Shown: piece by piece, positions 8,088-17,400 of the stretch
Numbering within the stretch: the first letter of the stretch is position 1
How the letters are laid out: each line of letters begins with the position of its first letter
Assembly: GCA_025454525.1 (NCBI GenBank)
Contig: JALOOG010000046.1
Location: 1-37,248 of the forward strand
DNA: 37,248 nt
Direction: 5' to 3'
Origin: Anaerolineae bacterium
GTDB taxonomy: Bacteria; Chloroflexota; Anaerolineae; Aggregatilineales; Phototrophicaceae
Translations under genes and position numbers: made by a program
Notes under the pieces: generated by a model
Seen by the model: only the letters and a program-made list of their open reading frames with translations
Databases searched by the model: none
What the model was told of the DNA's origin: nothing

Positions 8088-8127
8088 GGAGTCTCTTACA
8101 TCTTCTTAACTTGAAGGAGACGCTCTC

Positions 8128-8622
8128 ATGAACGTTTCGGCACTTCCCAAACTGTTGATCGGCACGGCGTTAGCAATTGTGATCGTCGGGGGTGTGATCG
8201 CTTTTATCAGCGTGCAATTTGAGCTATATCTGATCATTGTCTTTCCGATTTTAATGGCAGCCATTGGTGGTTTTTTAGCCGCTTGGTGGTCAAAAGAGTT
8301 ACCGATCGACAACCGTCTGCTCATCGCGTTTTTAGCAGTGGTGCTAGGCTTGGCGATTTATGGGGCTTACCGCTTTGGCGAATATCTTTTTGTCTTGAAT
8401 GCTGCTGAAATTTCGATGTCGGCGATGTCTTTTGGAGAATTTTTAGAACTTTCCGCCAGCATGGGCATGAGTATCGGTGATGTTGGCAGTGGTTCAGGGG
8501 ATATGGAATTTAACGAACAATCAACCCAGATCTTCTGGTTAATTGAAATGGCTGTGATTGCCTTAACCAGTATCTATTTCGCGTTCAGTTCGCGTAAAAA
8601 TAGCCCGCTCTTAAACTCTTAG
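8128..8622 (+). CDS. Four-TM membrane protein of unknown function inside the suf cluster
   Basis: I do not recognise this 164-residue protein. Four hydrophobic helices are clear: about residues 9-31 (LLIGTALAIVIVGGVIAFIS), 34-56 (LYLIIVFPILMAAIGGFLAA), 67-90 (LLIAFLAVVLGLAIYGAYRF) and 132-155 (FWLIEMAVIALTSIYFAFSS). Helices 3 and 4 are separated by a Ser/Met/Gly-rich loop of about 40 residues (EISMSAMSFGEF, GDVGSGSGDMEF). There are no cysteines or obvious metal ligands. An excellent GAAGGAGA site precedes the ATG. sufD begins 14 bases after its stop, so the two are very likely co-transcribed and translated together. A link to SufBCD is suggested only by position. Confidence 0.75.
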   Translation: MNVSALPKLLIGTALAIVIVGGVIAFISVQFELYLIIVFPILMAAIGGFLAAWWSKELPIDNRLLIAFLAVVLGLAIYGAYRFGEYLFVLNAAEISMSAMSFGEFLELSASMGMSIGDVGSGSGDMEFNEQSTQIFWLIEMAVIALTSIYFAFSSRKNSPLLNS

Positions 8623-8636
8623 GAGAGATAACCACT

Positions 8637-9968
8637 GTGACTGTAGTAAGAAGGCGTTCAGGCGTAGATGCGCCTGTTTACACTTTAGAGGATGTACAAG
8701 CGTTAAGCGAAAAACACAATGAACCCCAATGGCTGCGCCAAGCCCGTCTTGCTTCTTGGGAGGTCTATCAAGATCTACCCATGCCTAGCGGTAAAGACGA
8801 AGATTGGCGACGTACAGACTTACGTCGGGTGCGTTGGGAAACCGTATCACCTTTAGCCCAAGCGAACGGTGCAACTGTGGACTCTGTGCCAACCAGCAAC
8901 CGTGAACCATTGCTGGGCAATGAAGGCGGCACGATGATCTTTGTGGACAGCAAATTGGTGAGCATGAGCTTAGCGGAGTCGCTCAAAGATCAGGGCATTA
9001 TCTTCACCGATTTGCTGACCGCTTGTATCGAACATGAAAAGCTTGTCCGTCCGAACCTGATGACCAAAGCGGTTTTACCTACCGATGGTAAGTTTGCCGC
9101 TTTGCACGCCGCGTTGTGGACGCATGGCGTATTTCTCTATGTGCCGCGTAACAAAGTTGTGGAATTGCCCTTCCATGCGGTGATGTATAACGCACATCAG
9201 GGCGCAAGTTTAGGGCATATCTTGATCGTGTTGGAAGAAGGCGCGCAAGCGACGATTCAAGTCGAATACGCCTCACCAGAACATTCACAACCCTCCACTT
9301 ACATCGGAGCGACTGAGTTGTTAGTAGGGGATGCGGCCAACTTGCGTTATGTCGCGCTTCAAGGCTGGAATCGTCAAACCTACGAGTTCACCCATCAACG
9401 CGCCCGCATTGGACGTGATGCTAACTTGGATTGGATCTTAGGGGTGATGGGGAGTGCGCTCACCAAGTCGTATATTGAGATCTTTACCGATGGTAAAGGT
9501 GCAAACGGACGGGTTTCTGGGTTTTTCTTTGCCGATCAAGATCAACACTTTGACTTAGACACCCAACAGAATCACAACGCACCGTTGACCACCACCGATC
9601 TGTTGTTTAAGGGCGCGGCCAAAGATGAGGCCCGCACGGTTTGGCAGGGCATGATCAAAGCGCTCCCCAAGATGCAAAAGATCGACGGTTTTCAGGCTAA
9701 TCGTAACCTTGTCTTGAGCGATCAAGCGCGTATGGATGGCATTCCTGGACTTGAGATCGAAGCGGACGATGTGAAATGCTCTCATGCGGCCACTTTCGGC
9801 ACCTTAGAAGCACAACCCATCCATTACTTGATGAGTCGTGGGATTCCGCGCAAAGAAGCCGAATTGATGGTGATCGATGGGTTCTTTGACGAGTTATTGC
9901 AACGTGTCCCCTTTGATCGTGTACGCGAACGTTTGCAAGCCGCGATCGAAGCGAAAATTTTAAGTTAA
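8637..9968 (+). CDS. sufD: SufD, iron-sulfur assembly scaffold subunit
   Basis: The 443-residue protein is the SufB paralogue that forms the SufBC2D complex and is needed for iron entry and cluster formation. It has the SufD architecture: an N-terminal helical part with PSGKDEDWRRTDLRRV near residue 50, a beta-helix core, and the C-terminal family motif DDVKCSHAATFGTLEAQPIHYLMSRGI near 380-405, in which Cys and His are candidate ligands at the SufB-SufD interface. Length is normal. The start is GTG at 8637, chosen because AGGAGAG sits nine bases before it and the following residues fit the family N-terminus. No intein is present, in contrast to sufB. A strong terminator follows. Confidence 0.95.
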   Translation: MTVVRRRSGVDAPVYTLEDVQALSEKHNEPQWLRQARLASWEVYQDLPMPSGKDEDWRRTDLRRVRWETVSPLAQANGATVDSVPTSNREPLLGNEGGTMIFVDSKLVSMSLAESLKDQGIIFTDLLTACIEHEKLVRPNLMTKAVLPTDGKFAALHAALWTHGVFLYVPRNKVVELPFHAVMYNAHQGASLGHILIVLEEGAQATIQVEYASPEHSQPSTYIGATELLVGDAANLRYVALQGWNRQTYEFTHQRARIGRDANLDWILGVMGSALTKSYIEIFTDGKGANGRVSGFFFADQDQHFDLDTQQNHNAPLTTTDLLFKGAAKDEARTVWQGMIKALPKMQKIDGFQANRNLVLSDQARMDGIPGLEIEADDVKCSHAATFGTLEAQPIHYLMSRGIPRKEAELMVIDGFFDELLQRVPFDRVRERLQAAIEAKILS

Positions 9969-9980
9969 AACAGATCTACG

Positions 9981-10029
9981 GAGAGGGAGTATCCCGGCTA
10001 TTTCGGATATTTCTCCCTCTCGTTTTTTT
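9981..10029 (+). terminator. Intrinsic terminator between sufD and sufS
   Basis: GAGAGGGAG (9981-9989) pairs with CTCCCTCTC (10013-10021), with a further inner stem TATCC/GGATA (9990-9994 with 10005-10009), followed by a run of seven T (10023-10029). This is the clearest rho-independent terminator in the window. It lies in the middle of the suf genes, only 31 bases before the sufS start, so it may cap or attenuate read-through into sufSU. Confidence 0.8.
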
Positions 10030-10060
10030 AAGTATCATTCGGTGTTACAAGGGCTATTTT

Positions 10061-11302
10061 ATGTTCACCAAAACATTTGACGTTCAGTCCATCCGCGCCG
10101 ATTTTCCGATTCTGCATCAACTCCATCATGCTGATGTGCCGTTGACCTATCTCGATAATGCCGCCTCTACCCAAAAACCCCAAGCGGTGATCCATGCGTT
10201 GAGCGATTACTACAGTCGCTACAATGCCAATGTACATCGCGGTATCCATAAGTTGAGTGAAGAAGCGACCGCCGCCTACGAAGGGGCCCGCAAAAAACTT
10301 CAAAAATTCATCCATGCCAAAAGTTACCGTGAGATCCTGTTCACTAGTGGTACAACGGAAGGGATCAATCTGGTCGCTCAAACATGGGGACGGGCAAATT
10401 TACAAGCGGGCGATCTGGTGATCTTAACCGAGATGGAACATCACTCAAACATCGTGCCTTGGCAAATTTTGGCCGCAGAAAAGGGTTTTAATTTACGTTA
10501 TTTACCGATCTTACCTGACGGCACGCTTGATCTTGGGGTTTATGAAGCGTTATTACGTGATCATCCGGTGAAATTGGTCTCTTTAGTACATGGCTCAAAC
10601 GTTTTAGGCACGATCAATCCGATTGAAACGATCATCACCCAAGCGCACGCACGGGGGGCCCGAGTTTTAGTCGATGCCGCACAAACCGCGCCGCATTTGC
10701 CGTTGGATGTCCAAGCCTTAGATGTCGATTTTCTCGCCTTCAGCGGACATAAAATGTTAGGCCCTACGGGTATCGGTGTGTTATATGGCAAACGTGCCTT
10801 GTTAGAAGCGATGCCGCCATGGATGGGCGGAGGTGATATGATCGCTGAAGTCCGCCTAGAAGGATCAACATGGAATGAGCTGCCCTATAAATTTGAGGCC
10901 GGCACACCTCATATTGCCGGGGCAATCGTCTTAGGTCATGCGGTGGATTATTTGCATCAGGTGGGTATAGACGCGATTCACGCGCATGTTGAGGCTTTAA
11001 CTCAATATGCCTTAGAGAAGTTACGTGCCTTTCCCCGTTTAACCATTTATGGCGATGCCCCCAAGCGTGGGGGAGTCGCTGCCTTTAGCTTAGCGGGCAT
11101 TCACGCCCATGATCTCGCCCAACTATTGGATCAAGAGGGAATCGCGGTACGCGCCGGCCATCACTGCACCCAACCGTTGCATCGTAAATTAGACTTGGCT
11201 GCGACCACCCGTGCGAGTTTTTACCTCTATAACACGTTTGAAGAGGTCGATCGTTTGATCAGGGCCTTAGAAAAAATTAGCCATGTGTTTGAGAGAGGCT
11301 AA
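10061..11302 (+). CDS. sufS: SufS, PLP-dependent cysteine desulfurase
   Basis: The 413-residue enzyme converts L-cysteine to L-alanine and passes the sulfur, as a persulfide, to SufU for cluster assembly. It is a class V aminotransferase fold of the group II (SufS/CsdA) type: TYLDNAASTQKP near residue 30, TSGTTEGIN, EMEHHSNIVPWQ, the PLP lysine in AFSGHKMLGPTG and the persulfide Cys in RAGHHCTQPL near the C-terminus. Length is typical. The start ATG has AAGGG ten bases upstream. sufU begins three bases after the stop, so the pair is surely co-transcribed. The terminator just upstream implies read-through or a separate promoter; none obvious fits in the 31-base gap. Confidence 0.97.
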   Translation: MFTKTFDVQSIRADFPILHQLHHADVPLTYLDNAASTQKPQAVIHALSDYYSRYNANVHRGIHKLSEEATAAYEGARKKLQKFIHAKSYREILFTSGTTEGINLVAQTWGRANLQAGDLVILTEMEHHSNIVPWQILAAEKGFNLRYLPILPDGTLDLGVYEALLRDHPVKLVSLVHGSNVLGTINPIETIITQAHARGARVLVDAAQTAPHLPLDVQALDVDFLAFSGHKMLGPTGIGVLYGKRALLEAMPPWMGGGDMIAEVRLEGSTWNELPYKFEAGTPHIAGAIVLGHAVDYLHQVGIDAIHAHVEALTQYALEKLRAFPRLTIYGDAPKRGGVAAFSLAGIHAHDLAQLLDQEGIAVRAGHHCTQPLHRKLDLAATTRASFYLYNTFEEVDRLIRALEKISHVFERG

Positions 11303-11305
11303 CCG

Positions 11306-11704
11306 ATGGATAATATGTATCGTGAGTACATTTTAGATCACGGCACTAATCCCCGTAACCGCGGGATATTAGATCCAGCCGACATCGATCATGAGGAAAA
11401 AAATCATTTGTGTGGGGATCGTTTGCGCTTAACGATCCAATTTGACGCAGATCATCGGATTGCCGCGCTCAATTGGGACGGAGAAGGCTGTGTCATCAGT
11501 CAAGCGACCGCTTCTATGTTGAGTGAAGATTTAATCGGCAAAACCGTTACAGACTTGGCTCGCTTGACTCGTCAAGATGTGTTAGATCTCTTGGGCATCC
11601 CGTTGACCATGAATCGGGAAAAATGTGCTTTATTATCTTTGCGGGTGATTAAAACCGCATTGTTCGGCGTTGAGGAATGGCAACGCACCTTAGACGAAGA
11701 ATAA
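11306..11704 (+). CDS. sufU: SufU, zinc-dependent sulfur acceptor for SufS
   Basis: The 132-residue protein is an IscU-fold sulfurtransferase that takes persulfide sulfur from SufS. The three cysteine motifs are present: NHLCGD (Cys-Gly-Asp, zinc ligands Cys and Asp), GCVISQATASMLS, and EKCALLSLRV near the C-terminus. NPRNRG near residue 17 is also characteristic. The segment between the second and third Cys has the SufU-type insertion, though it is shorter than in Bacillus, whose SufU is about 147 residues. The cluster lacks sufE, so SufU is presumably the only acceptor, as in Firmicutes and Actinobacteria. The gene is packed between sufS (3-base gap) and the Rieske gene (10-base gap). Confidence 0.94.
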   Translation: MDNMYREYILDHGTNPRNRGILDPADIDHEEKNHLCGDRLRLTIQFDADHRIAALNWDGEGCVISQATASMLSEDLIGKTVTDLARLTRQDVLDLLGIPLTMNREKCALLSLRVIKTALFGVEEWQRTLDEE

Positions 11705-11714
11705 GAGAGGTTCA

Positions 11715-12035
11715 ATGATGGTAGATTTTGTGAGCGTGGCGAAAACCGACGAAATTCAACCCGGTGAGCGTTTGATCTTTGAATTGGGGAAACGTTGGAT
11801 CGCCGTTTTTAACGTGGACGGGCAATATTACGCAATTGAAGATGTCTGTTCACATGACGATGGCCCCTTGGCTGAGGGGAAATTGATCGGTTGCCAAATC
11901 GAATGCCCACGGCACGGCGCGAAATTTGATCTACGCACCGGTGAAGTATTAACCCCGCCTGCTCTGGTAGATGTACCTGTTTATCAGGTGCGTGTAATTG
12001 GTGATGAGATCCAAGTTTCTACGGAGCGCTCCTAG
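11715..12035 (+). CDS. Rieske [2Fe-2S] ferredoxin (NirD/small dioxygenase-ferredoxin type)
   Basis: The 106-residue protein is a soluble Rieske domain. The cluster ligands are CSHDD (Cys and His near residues 46-48) and CPRHGAKF (Cys and His near 65-68), the C-x-H ... C-x2-H pattern of Rieske ferredoxins. No signal peptide or membrane anchor is present. Such genes are commonly found directly behind sufU or sufD in Actinobacteria and Chloroflexota, where the product may supply electrons for assembly or be a client; the exact role is unknown. The start is either ATG 11715 or the adjacent ATG 11718; GAGAGG fits the second slightly better. It ends four bases before the GDPD start. Confidence 0.92.
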   Translation: MMVDFVSVAKTDEIQPGERLIFELGKRWIAVFNVDGQYYAIEDVCSHDDGPLAEGKLIGCQIECPRHGAKFDLRTGEVLTPPALVDVPVYQVRVIGDEIQVSTERS

Positions 12036-12039
12036 CTTT

Positions 12040-12762
12040 ATGGCGCGGACTCTGGTGTTTGGTCATCGGGGCGCGTCTGCTTACGCGCCCCAAAACACCC
12101 TTCCATCTTTCCAATTGGCCTTAGATCAACAGGTGGATGGGATCGAATTTGATGTACATCTGTCATCCGATGGGATTCCGGTTGTATTTCACGATTTTGT
12201 CTTGGATCATTTGACCGACGGCACAGGCTTGATCCACGAAAAATCCCTTGCCGATCTCAAACAGCTAGACGCAGGCGGAAAATTCGGCGCGCAATTTGCC
12301 GGAGTCCGCATTCCCACGTTAGCAGAGGTGTTTGAGTTAGTCGGGGATCGGGTGATCTTAAACGTTGAGATCAAATCGCGTCATCAACAAGCATCGCGTT
12401 TAATTGGCGAAGTGATCCACCAATTCGGATTACAATCCCAAGTGATCGTTTCATCATTTGATTTAGACACCTTATCTCTTGCCCGTCAAGCGATGCCGGA
12501 CATCGCGATCGGAGTCTTGCATGAAGCGATTTTAAGCGATGAACACCTTAAACTCATTGAAGCGATCCGCCCACAAGCTTTGCATCCCTACTATCAATTG
12601 TTATTTCACAACACCGATTATGTAACGACCTATCTCAATTCAGCGTTTCAGGTGAATACATGGACGGTAAACGATCCTGCCCACGCCCAAAAATTGCAAC
12701 AATTAGGCGTGAATGCCGTGATGACCGATTACCCGGATCTGATTCGTGCGGCGTTGGTTTAA
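12040..12762 (+). CDS. Glycerophosphodiester phosphodiesterase (GDPD family)
   Basis: The 240-residue enzyme hydrolyses glycerophosphodiesters to glycerol-3-phosphate and an alcohol, using a divalent metal in a TIM barrel. Key motifs are GHRGASAYAPQNT (His and Arg of the active site, residues 8-20), GIEFDVHLSSDGIPVVFHD (metal Glu and Asp, catalytic His) and LNVEIKS. The C-terminal QVNTWTVND and AVMTDYPDL are also family typical. No signal peptide, so likely cytosolic. The frame continues upstream from a TTG inside the Rieske gene, but the ATG at 12040 places the first conserved motif at residue 8, as in relatives. The methyltransferase gene follows after 10 bases. Confidence 0.93.
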   Translation: MARTLVFGHRGASAYAPQNTLPSFQLALDQQVDGIEFDVHLSSDGIPVVFHDFVLDHLTDGTGLIHEKSLADLKQLDAGGKFGAQFAGVRIPTLAEVFELVGDRVILNVEIKSRHQQASRLIGEVIHQFGLQSQVIVSSFDLDTLSLARQAMPDIAIGVLHEAILSDEHLKLIEAIRPQALHPYYQLLFHNTDYVTTYLNSAFQVNTWTVNDPAHAQKLQQLGVNAVMTDYPDLIRAALV

Positions 12763-12772
12763 GGGATCGCTG

Positions 12773-13429
12773 ATGAAGTGGTGGTGGAGTCTTGTCCGTT
12801 TTGGCTTTCGATTACTCTATAACGAATTGGCCTTCACCTATGATTGGGTGAGTAGGATCGTCTCGTTAGGAGCGTGGCGCTGTTGGCAACGTTCCGCCCT
12901 TAAACATCTCCCGGCGCAAGGGGTGATTTTAGAGTTAGCGCACGGCACGGGTGATCTACAGATCGATTTACATGCCGCCGGGTATCACACCGTGATCGGG
13001 TATGACCTCTCACCTTACATGGGACGGATCACCCAACGCAAACTCACACACAACGGCATTACACCACGTTTAACGCGAGGCATGGCCCAAGCGTTGCCTT
13101 TTTCTAATGCGACCTTTGACGCGATCGTCTGTACTTTTCCCACGCCTTTTATCTTTGAGCGTGTAACCTTAGATGAACTCTATCGGGTTATGCGTCCCAA
13201 TAGCCGCTTGATCATCGTGATCAGTGGCACATTTACCGCCGGAGGCGTGCTAATCCGCTTGTTAGAGGGCTTATATCGCATTACCGGACAACGTGCCGAT
13301 CGTTCGGCGAATGAGATCTTGTTTCAACAGGTGATTGATCGGTTTCAAAATACCGGATTCCAAGCACGTTTAACCCGTGAACCTTGTCAGCATAGCGAGG
13401 CTTTGGTGATCCTTGCTGAACGCCGCTAA
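12773..13429 (+). CDS. Class I SAM-dependent methyltransferase
   Basis: The 218-residue protein has a Rossmann-type methyltransferase fold: motif I ILELAHGTGDLQ (about residues 51-62), motif II VIGYDLSPYM, motif III-like ALPFSNATFDAIVCTFP and the strand LYRVMRPNSRLIIV. This is the UbiE/Coq5-like layout of small-molecule methyltransferases. The N-terminal 35 residues (MKWWWSLVRFGFRLLYNE) are aromatic and basic and may contact the membrane. The ATG at 12773 is preferred to a GTG 27 bases earlier because AAGGGA lies seven bases before it and the start then clears the GDPD stop. A role as menaquinone methyltransferase (MenG) is possible, but the gene is not next to the men operon and no substrate motif supports it. 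Confidence 0.85.
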   Translation: MKWWWSLVRFGFRLLYNELAFTYDWVSRIVSLGAWRCWQRSALKHLPAQGVILELAHGTGDLQIDLHAAGYHTVIGYDLSPYMGRITQRKLTHNGITPRLTRGMAQALPFSNATFDAIVCTFPTPFIFERVTLDELYRVMRPNSRLIIVISGTFTAGGVLIRLLEGLYRITGQRADRSANEILFQQVIDRFQNTGFQARLTREPCQHSEALVILAERR

Positions 13430-13524
13430 ATTTACACTCTTTTCACAGTTTTCTACAGAATTTTATACCTAAAAAGCTGTATAACAGACTTACGATGATG
13501 GTAAGCAATCAAAAGGTGTAAACC

Positions 13525-14211
13525 ATGTGGTTTGATCCCAATTACTTTTGGCTGGTGATGATCCCGACCTTGGTATTGTCGCTAGGCGCACAGGTGTTAG
13601 TCCGTTCTGCTTATAGCAGATGGAGTGGTATTCCGAACAGCCGTGGCCTTACTGGGCCAGAAGTCGGACAACATTTGATCCGGTCAGCGGGCTTACAAGG
13701 TGTCCGTTTAGAGCGTGTCCCTGGCGAATTAACCGATCATTTTGACCCGCGTGAAAATGTGGTACGCATGTCCGATAGTGTGGTATCTCGTCCGTCGGTG
13801 GCATCGATGGCGATCGTCGCCCATGAGTTAGGCCATGCCCAACAATACCAACAACGTTCCCCTCTAATCGCGATGCGAAGCTTTTTATTGCCTGCGGTGC
13901 AGTTTAGCCCGACGATCTCCTATATGTTGATCTTTGCTGGGTTCATGTTTAATGCCACGGGCTTGATCCAATTGGGCGCGCTGTTTTTTGGGGTGGTGGT
14001 GCTGTTTATGATCCTTACTTTGCCTGTGGAAGTGGATGCAAGCTTGCGCGGTTTACGCATCTTGCGCGAAAGTGGCTTGATCGGCGTTGAGCAGGACATC
14101 ACCGGAGCGCGTTCGGTATTAACCGCCGCCGCTTTAACCTATTTTGCCGCGGCCATTACCTCGGTGTTGCAATTGTTATACTATCTTAGCTTGGCTTCAC
14201 GGCGTAACTAG
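13525..14211 (+). CDS. YugP-type membrane zinc metallopeptidase
   Basis: The 228-residue protein belongs to the neutral zinc metallopeptidase family typified by Bacillus YugP. The zinc motif HELGHAQQY (HExxH) is near residues 99-107, and the likely third ligand is in the conserved LPVEVDASLRGLRIL near 171-185. One N-terminal helix (about 5-24), two central helices (about 131-171) and a C-terminal helix (about 199-220) anchor it in the membrane. The physiological substrate is not known. The start is ATG 13525 with AAGGTG six bases before it. It has its own 95-base upstream region, which includes TTCACA (13441-13446) and TATACC (13463-13468), a weak promoter candidate. A perfect hairpin follows. 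Confidence 0.88.
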   Translation: MWFDPNYFWLVMIPTLVLSLGAQVLVRSAYSRWSGIPNSRGLTGPEVGQHLIRSAGLQGVRLERVPGELTDHFDPRENVVRMSDSVVSRPSVASMAIVAHELGHAQQYQQRSPLIAMRSFLLPAVQFSPTISYMLIFAGFMFNATGLIQLGALFFGVVVLFMILTLPVEVDASLRGLRILRESGLIGVEQDITGARSVLTAAALTYFAAAITSVLQLLYYLSLASRRN

Positions 14212-14244
14212 CTGCCTGATACAAATTCAGACAATCTCCACCCC

Positions 14245-14271
14245 TAAAGGCGGTTCAAACAACCGCCTTTA
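14245..14271 (+). terminator. Perfect hairpin after the yugP-like gene
   Basis: TAAAGGCGGTT (14245-14255) and AACCGCCTTTA (14261-14271) form an 11-bp stem with a 5-base loop. It lies 33 bases after the metallopeptidase stop. The A/T ends of the stem and the following ACCTAAAAATT make it a reasonable though not classical intrinsic terminator. Confidence 0.6.
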
Positions 14272-14349
14272 CCTAAAAATTGTCCCATCACCCTATAGAT
14301 TAACTCAAATTCAATTGCACCATTTACTTTCACGATATTTGCATTTTCT

Positions 14350-14391
14350 GTGAATAAATTCACTTGTGTTTTGGAAAAACTGCGTTATCTT
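14350..14391 (+). promoter_or_regulatory. Candidate operator and promoter for the RND gene
   Basis: The palindrome GTGAAT-AA-ATTCAC (14350-14363) directly abuts a possible promoter, TTGTGT (14364-14369), 16 bases, TATCTT (14386-14391). The hexamers are weak (3/6 and 4/6), so the palindrome as a binding site for an activator or repressor is plausible but unproven. The leader to the ATG at 14499 would be about 100 bases. Confidence 0.35.
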
Positions 14392-14498
14392 AAGAAAGGG
14401 TTGATCGGCGTTATCATAATCAACAGGTCGCTAATCCCCATGACAACTCCACGCGGGAATTGTCCAACTTGTCTTGTTAGGTGAGTGAAGGAAAATCT

Positions 14499-17400
14499 AT
14501 GAAAGCCATCTTTAACGTGATGACTTTGCTCTCGTTACGATTCTGGTACTTTACGATTGGGTTAGTCGTGGTAGTGCTAGGGTTGGGTGGGGTAGCTGTC
14601 TCACAATTGAATCAAGAATTACTGCCGCCCGTCTCATTCCCACAAACGATCATCTTAGCCCAAGCTTCTGGTTTAAGCAGTGAGCAGGTGCTCAAAGTCG
14701 TGACCGTTCGTTTAGAGGATGAATTAACCACAATTCCCGAAATCGTCAATCTTGAAACCACAACCACCGGTGCCTTTGGCGCAGTAATCATCGCCCGTAA
14801 CAACTTTGGGGTCAACCAAGAGCGGTTACTGGCGCGGATTCAAGAAGCGGTCAACGATGTTTGGTTGCCTTCGCGTCATATTCAACCTGCTGAAGGTCAA
14901 GATCCTTCTGAATTTGCGACTCAACTCTTAGGACAGATGACCCCAGAAGTTTTAATCTTCCTATCACAACGCGATGGGAACTTCTTGTTTCAACTCTCCC
15001 CAGAAGTTTGGGCCGCCTTACCCGATGAGACCATTCGACAGACCCTTGCTTATTTAGCCGATCAAGTTGTACAAACTGAAGGCGATGCTTTACAGCAATT
15101 GGTCGATCAAGAGATCATCCCACAATTAGACGCGATCGAAACAGTGGCTAATGTCAATGTGAGTGGAGGTCAAGCCTTACCGGGGGACGAAAGCATCGCC
15201 GGTCCAGTACAAACCTCTACCCGTAGCCGTCTATTACAACTCTCACCCGAAACATGGGCAATAGTTGCCCCAAAACTAGGACTTAGCACGTTAGATCAAG
15301 CGGCCGTAACGACCTTACAAACGGTGGAATATCCCTTGCCCACCGTGGCCCCCACCCTCCCCGGTGATTGGCAAGTCAATCATTTTGTGACGGCGGCGGA
15401 TCTCCTTGAGATTCGTTCTTTGACCACCTCAATTGCTGGCATTTTTAACGATTTTCAACAAACCGGACAGATGTCAGGGGCGTTAGGTCAAACCGACGAT
15501 TTAACCCCTGATGACATCGCGCAAATGGTTGCAATTGATCCAACTATGGTTGAATACTTTGAGGCGGAACATCTGGTAGCCATGTCGCCAGAGGTGTTCG
15601 CAGCCTTACCACCGGAATTTGTCGCGAACCTTGACGGATTCACCCGGGATGCGATCGCGGCCAAAGAGTTGGCACGGAGTATCACAGGTCAAGATGCGGT
15701 GATCACCCCCGTGCAGTTGCCGTCACAATGGCGGATTGCCCCGCCACAGCTGATCACCTTTAGCTTTGCAGATATTCCGTTAGCGACTTTCAGCGTTTCG
15801 ACTCGGGGTGGTGAGCCGATTGTGGCGAATCCCACGCCCACTGAAACCACCGATCCGGTAGATACCCCTACCGATGAAACTCCGATAGAACAACCGTTGA
15901 TCGAGATTCCGGAAGGCCCGGCCTTACCTTCTTCTTTGGCCTTGTTGGGATCATTTATCGGGGTGACTTTGGACACCGCTGATGACTTGATCAACATTCA
16001 ATTACCTGAAACATTTGCGGCTCAATTAGGGAGTCCTACCTTAAGCGGCGCGCAATTGTTGAATTTTTTGATCTTGTTAGGCGATCCCGAAAATTTACCC
16101 CCCGGCGTACAGTTACCACCAATTCCCTTGAATCCCGAAGGCGTGATCAATCAATTTACGCCAGAAGCGATCCTATTCATCGCTCAATATGATCCGACTT
16201 TCCTTCCGACCCTATCACCAGAGATTTTCAATGCCTTCTCCGATACGGTGTTATCACAACCGGAGATTGCACCTAATCTAGCGGATGTGTGGTCAACGTT
16301 GGCGGGTCAACCGCAATTTGCCGAACGACCCTTACGCAATGCAGCGGATCTTATCGCGATCGGTAATGGTCAAGCATCCATGGTATTGAACACGATCAAC
16401 AGCGCGATCCCAACGCAATTCGCGGGTTATGAAGTGCGCTTGTTTGATAGTTTATCTCCGGCCGCTTTGCGTTATTTCGCGCTCAACGAAACGGATTTTT
16501 ACCCGTCTTTAGAGGTGAGTGTCCTTAAGAAGCTTTCTCCGGCCGCCTTAGCGGTTGTGCCAACTGATTTTCTTAGCAGCTTGCCTGCGTCCGATCTCAC
16601 CGAGATCGAAGCGATCCGTTCTGGCGCGCAACCGTCAGCCTTTACACAATTGCAAGAACAATACGCTTTAGATGTGCCGCCCGCTGATCCCAACGCCCCG
16701 GCGTTAAATGCGGATTGGTCATTTATCGGGGATTTCCTTGGGGTTGAATTGGATACAGCGGATGATTTTTCGCGCTTCTTCCCTAGCACGACCAATTTCC
16801 TCAACAGTTTTTTTGACAGCGCGCAAGGGCGTAATTTTGCGCCGAATTTGTTCGGCAACCTTACCCCAGAAGCGTTCCAATATATCGTCGCCCAGGATCC
16901 CACCGTTTTAACCGGATTGCGGATCGAAGCGCTTCAACTGTTACCAGAGACGATCGTCCAGACGTTACCACAAGAAGTCCTTGATCGGATCGAACAAGGG
17001 GGGACTCCGTTTGTCCCGACGGATAGCGTTACCCGTACCAATGGTAACAGCAGTTTGTTGTTGACCGTGTTTAAAACCAGTGAGGCCAACACGGTACAGA
17101 CCTTCCATGAAGTCGAAAAAGCGATCGAAGAAATTCAACTTGCCCACCCTGAATTGATCGTCAACGTAGCCTTTGAGCAAGCGAGTTTTATCGAAGAGTC
17201 GATCGGCGGTGTGGCGCGTGAAGGTGTCCTCGGTGCTTTGTTTGCTATGGTGGTGATCTTGGTGTTTTTGAGCGGTGGCCATTGGGCATCGCGTCCGCGC
17301 CGGATTACTGGGGTGGTGATGACCGTGTTGTTTGTAGGTTTGTTGGTCTGGTTGGTGGGCAGTCAGGCGGCTAATCATGGCGGGGACATCAATCAAACCT

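Noticed and set aside
12773-13429. Methyltransferase as MenG/UbiE completing the menaquinone pathway
   Set aside because: Only generic methyltransferase motifs are present, and the gene is about 6 kb from the men operon on the other strand, so no specific name is given.
14144-14353. Short plus-strand frame over the end of the metallopeptidase gene
   Set aside because: Overlaps a better-supported gene and runs across the hairpin at 14245-14271; no similarity seen.
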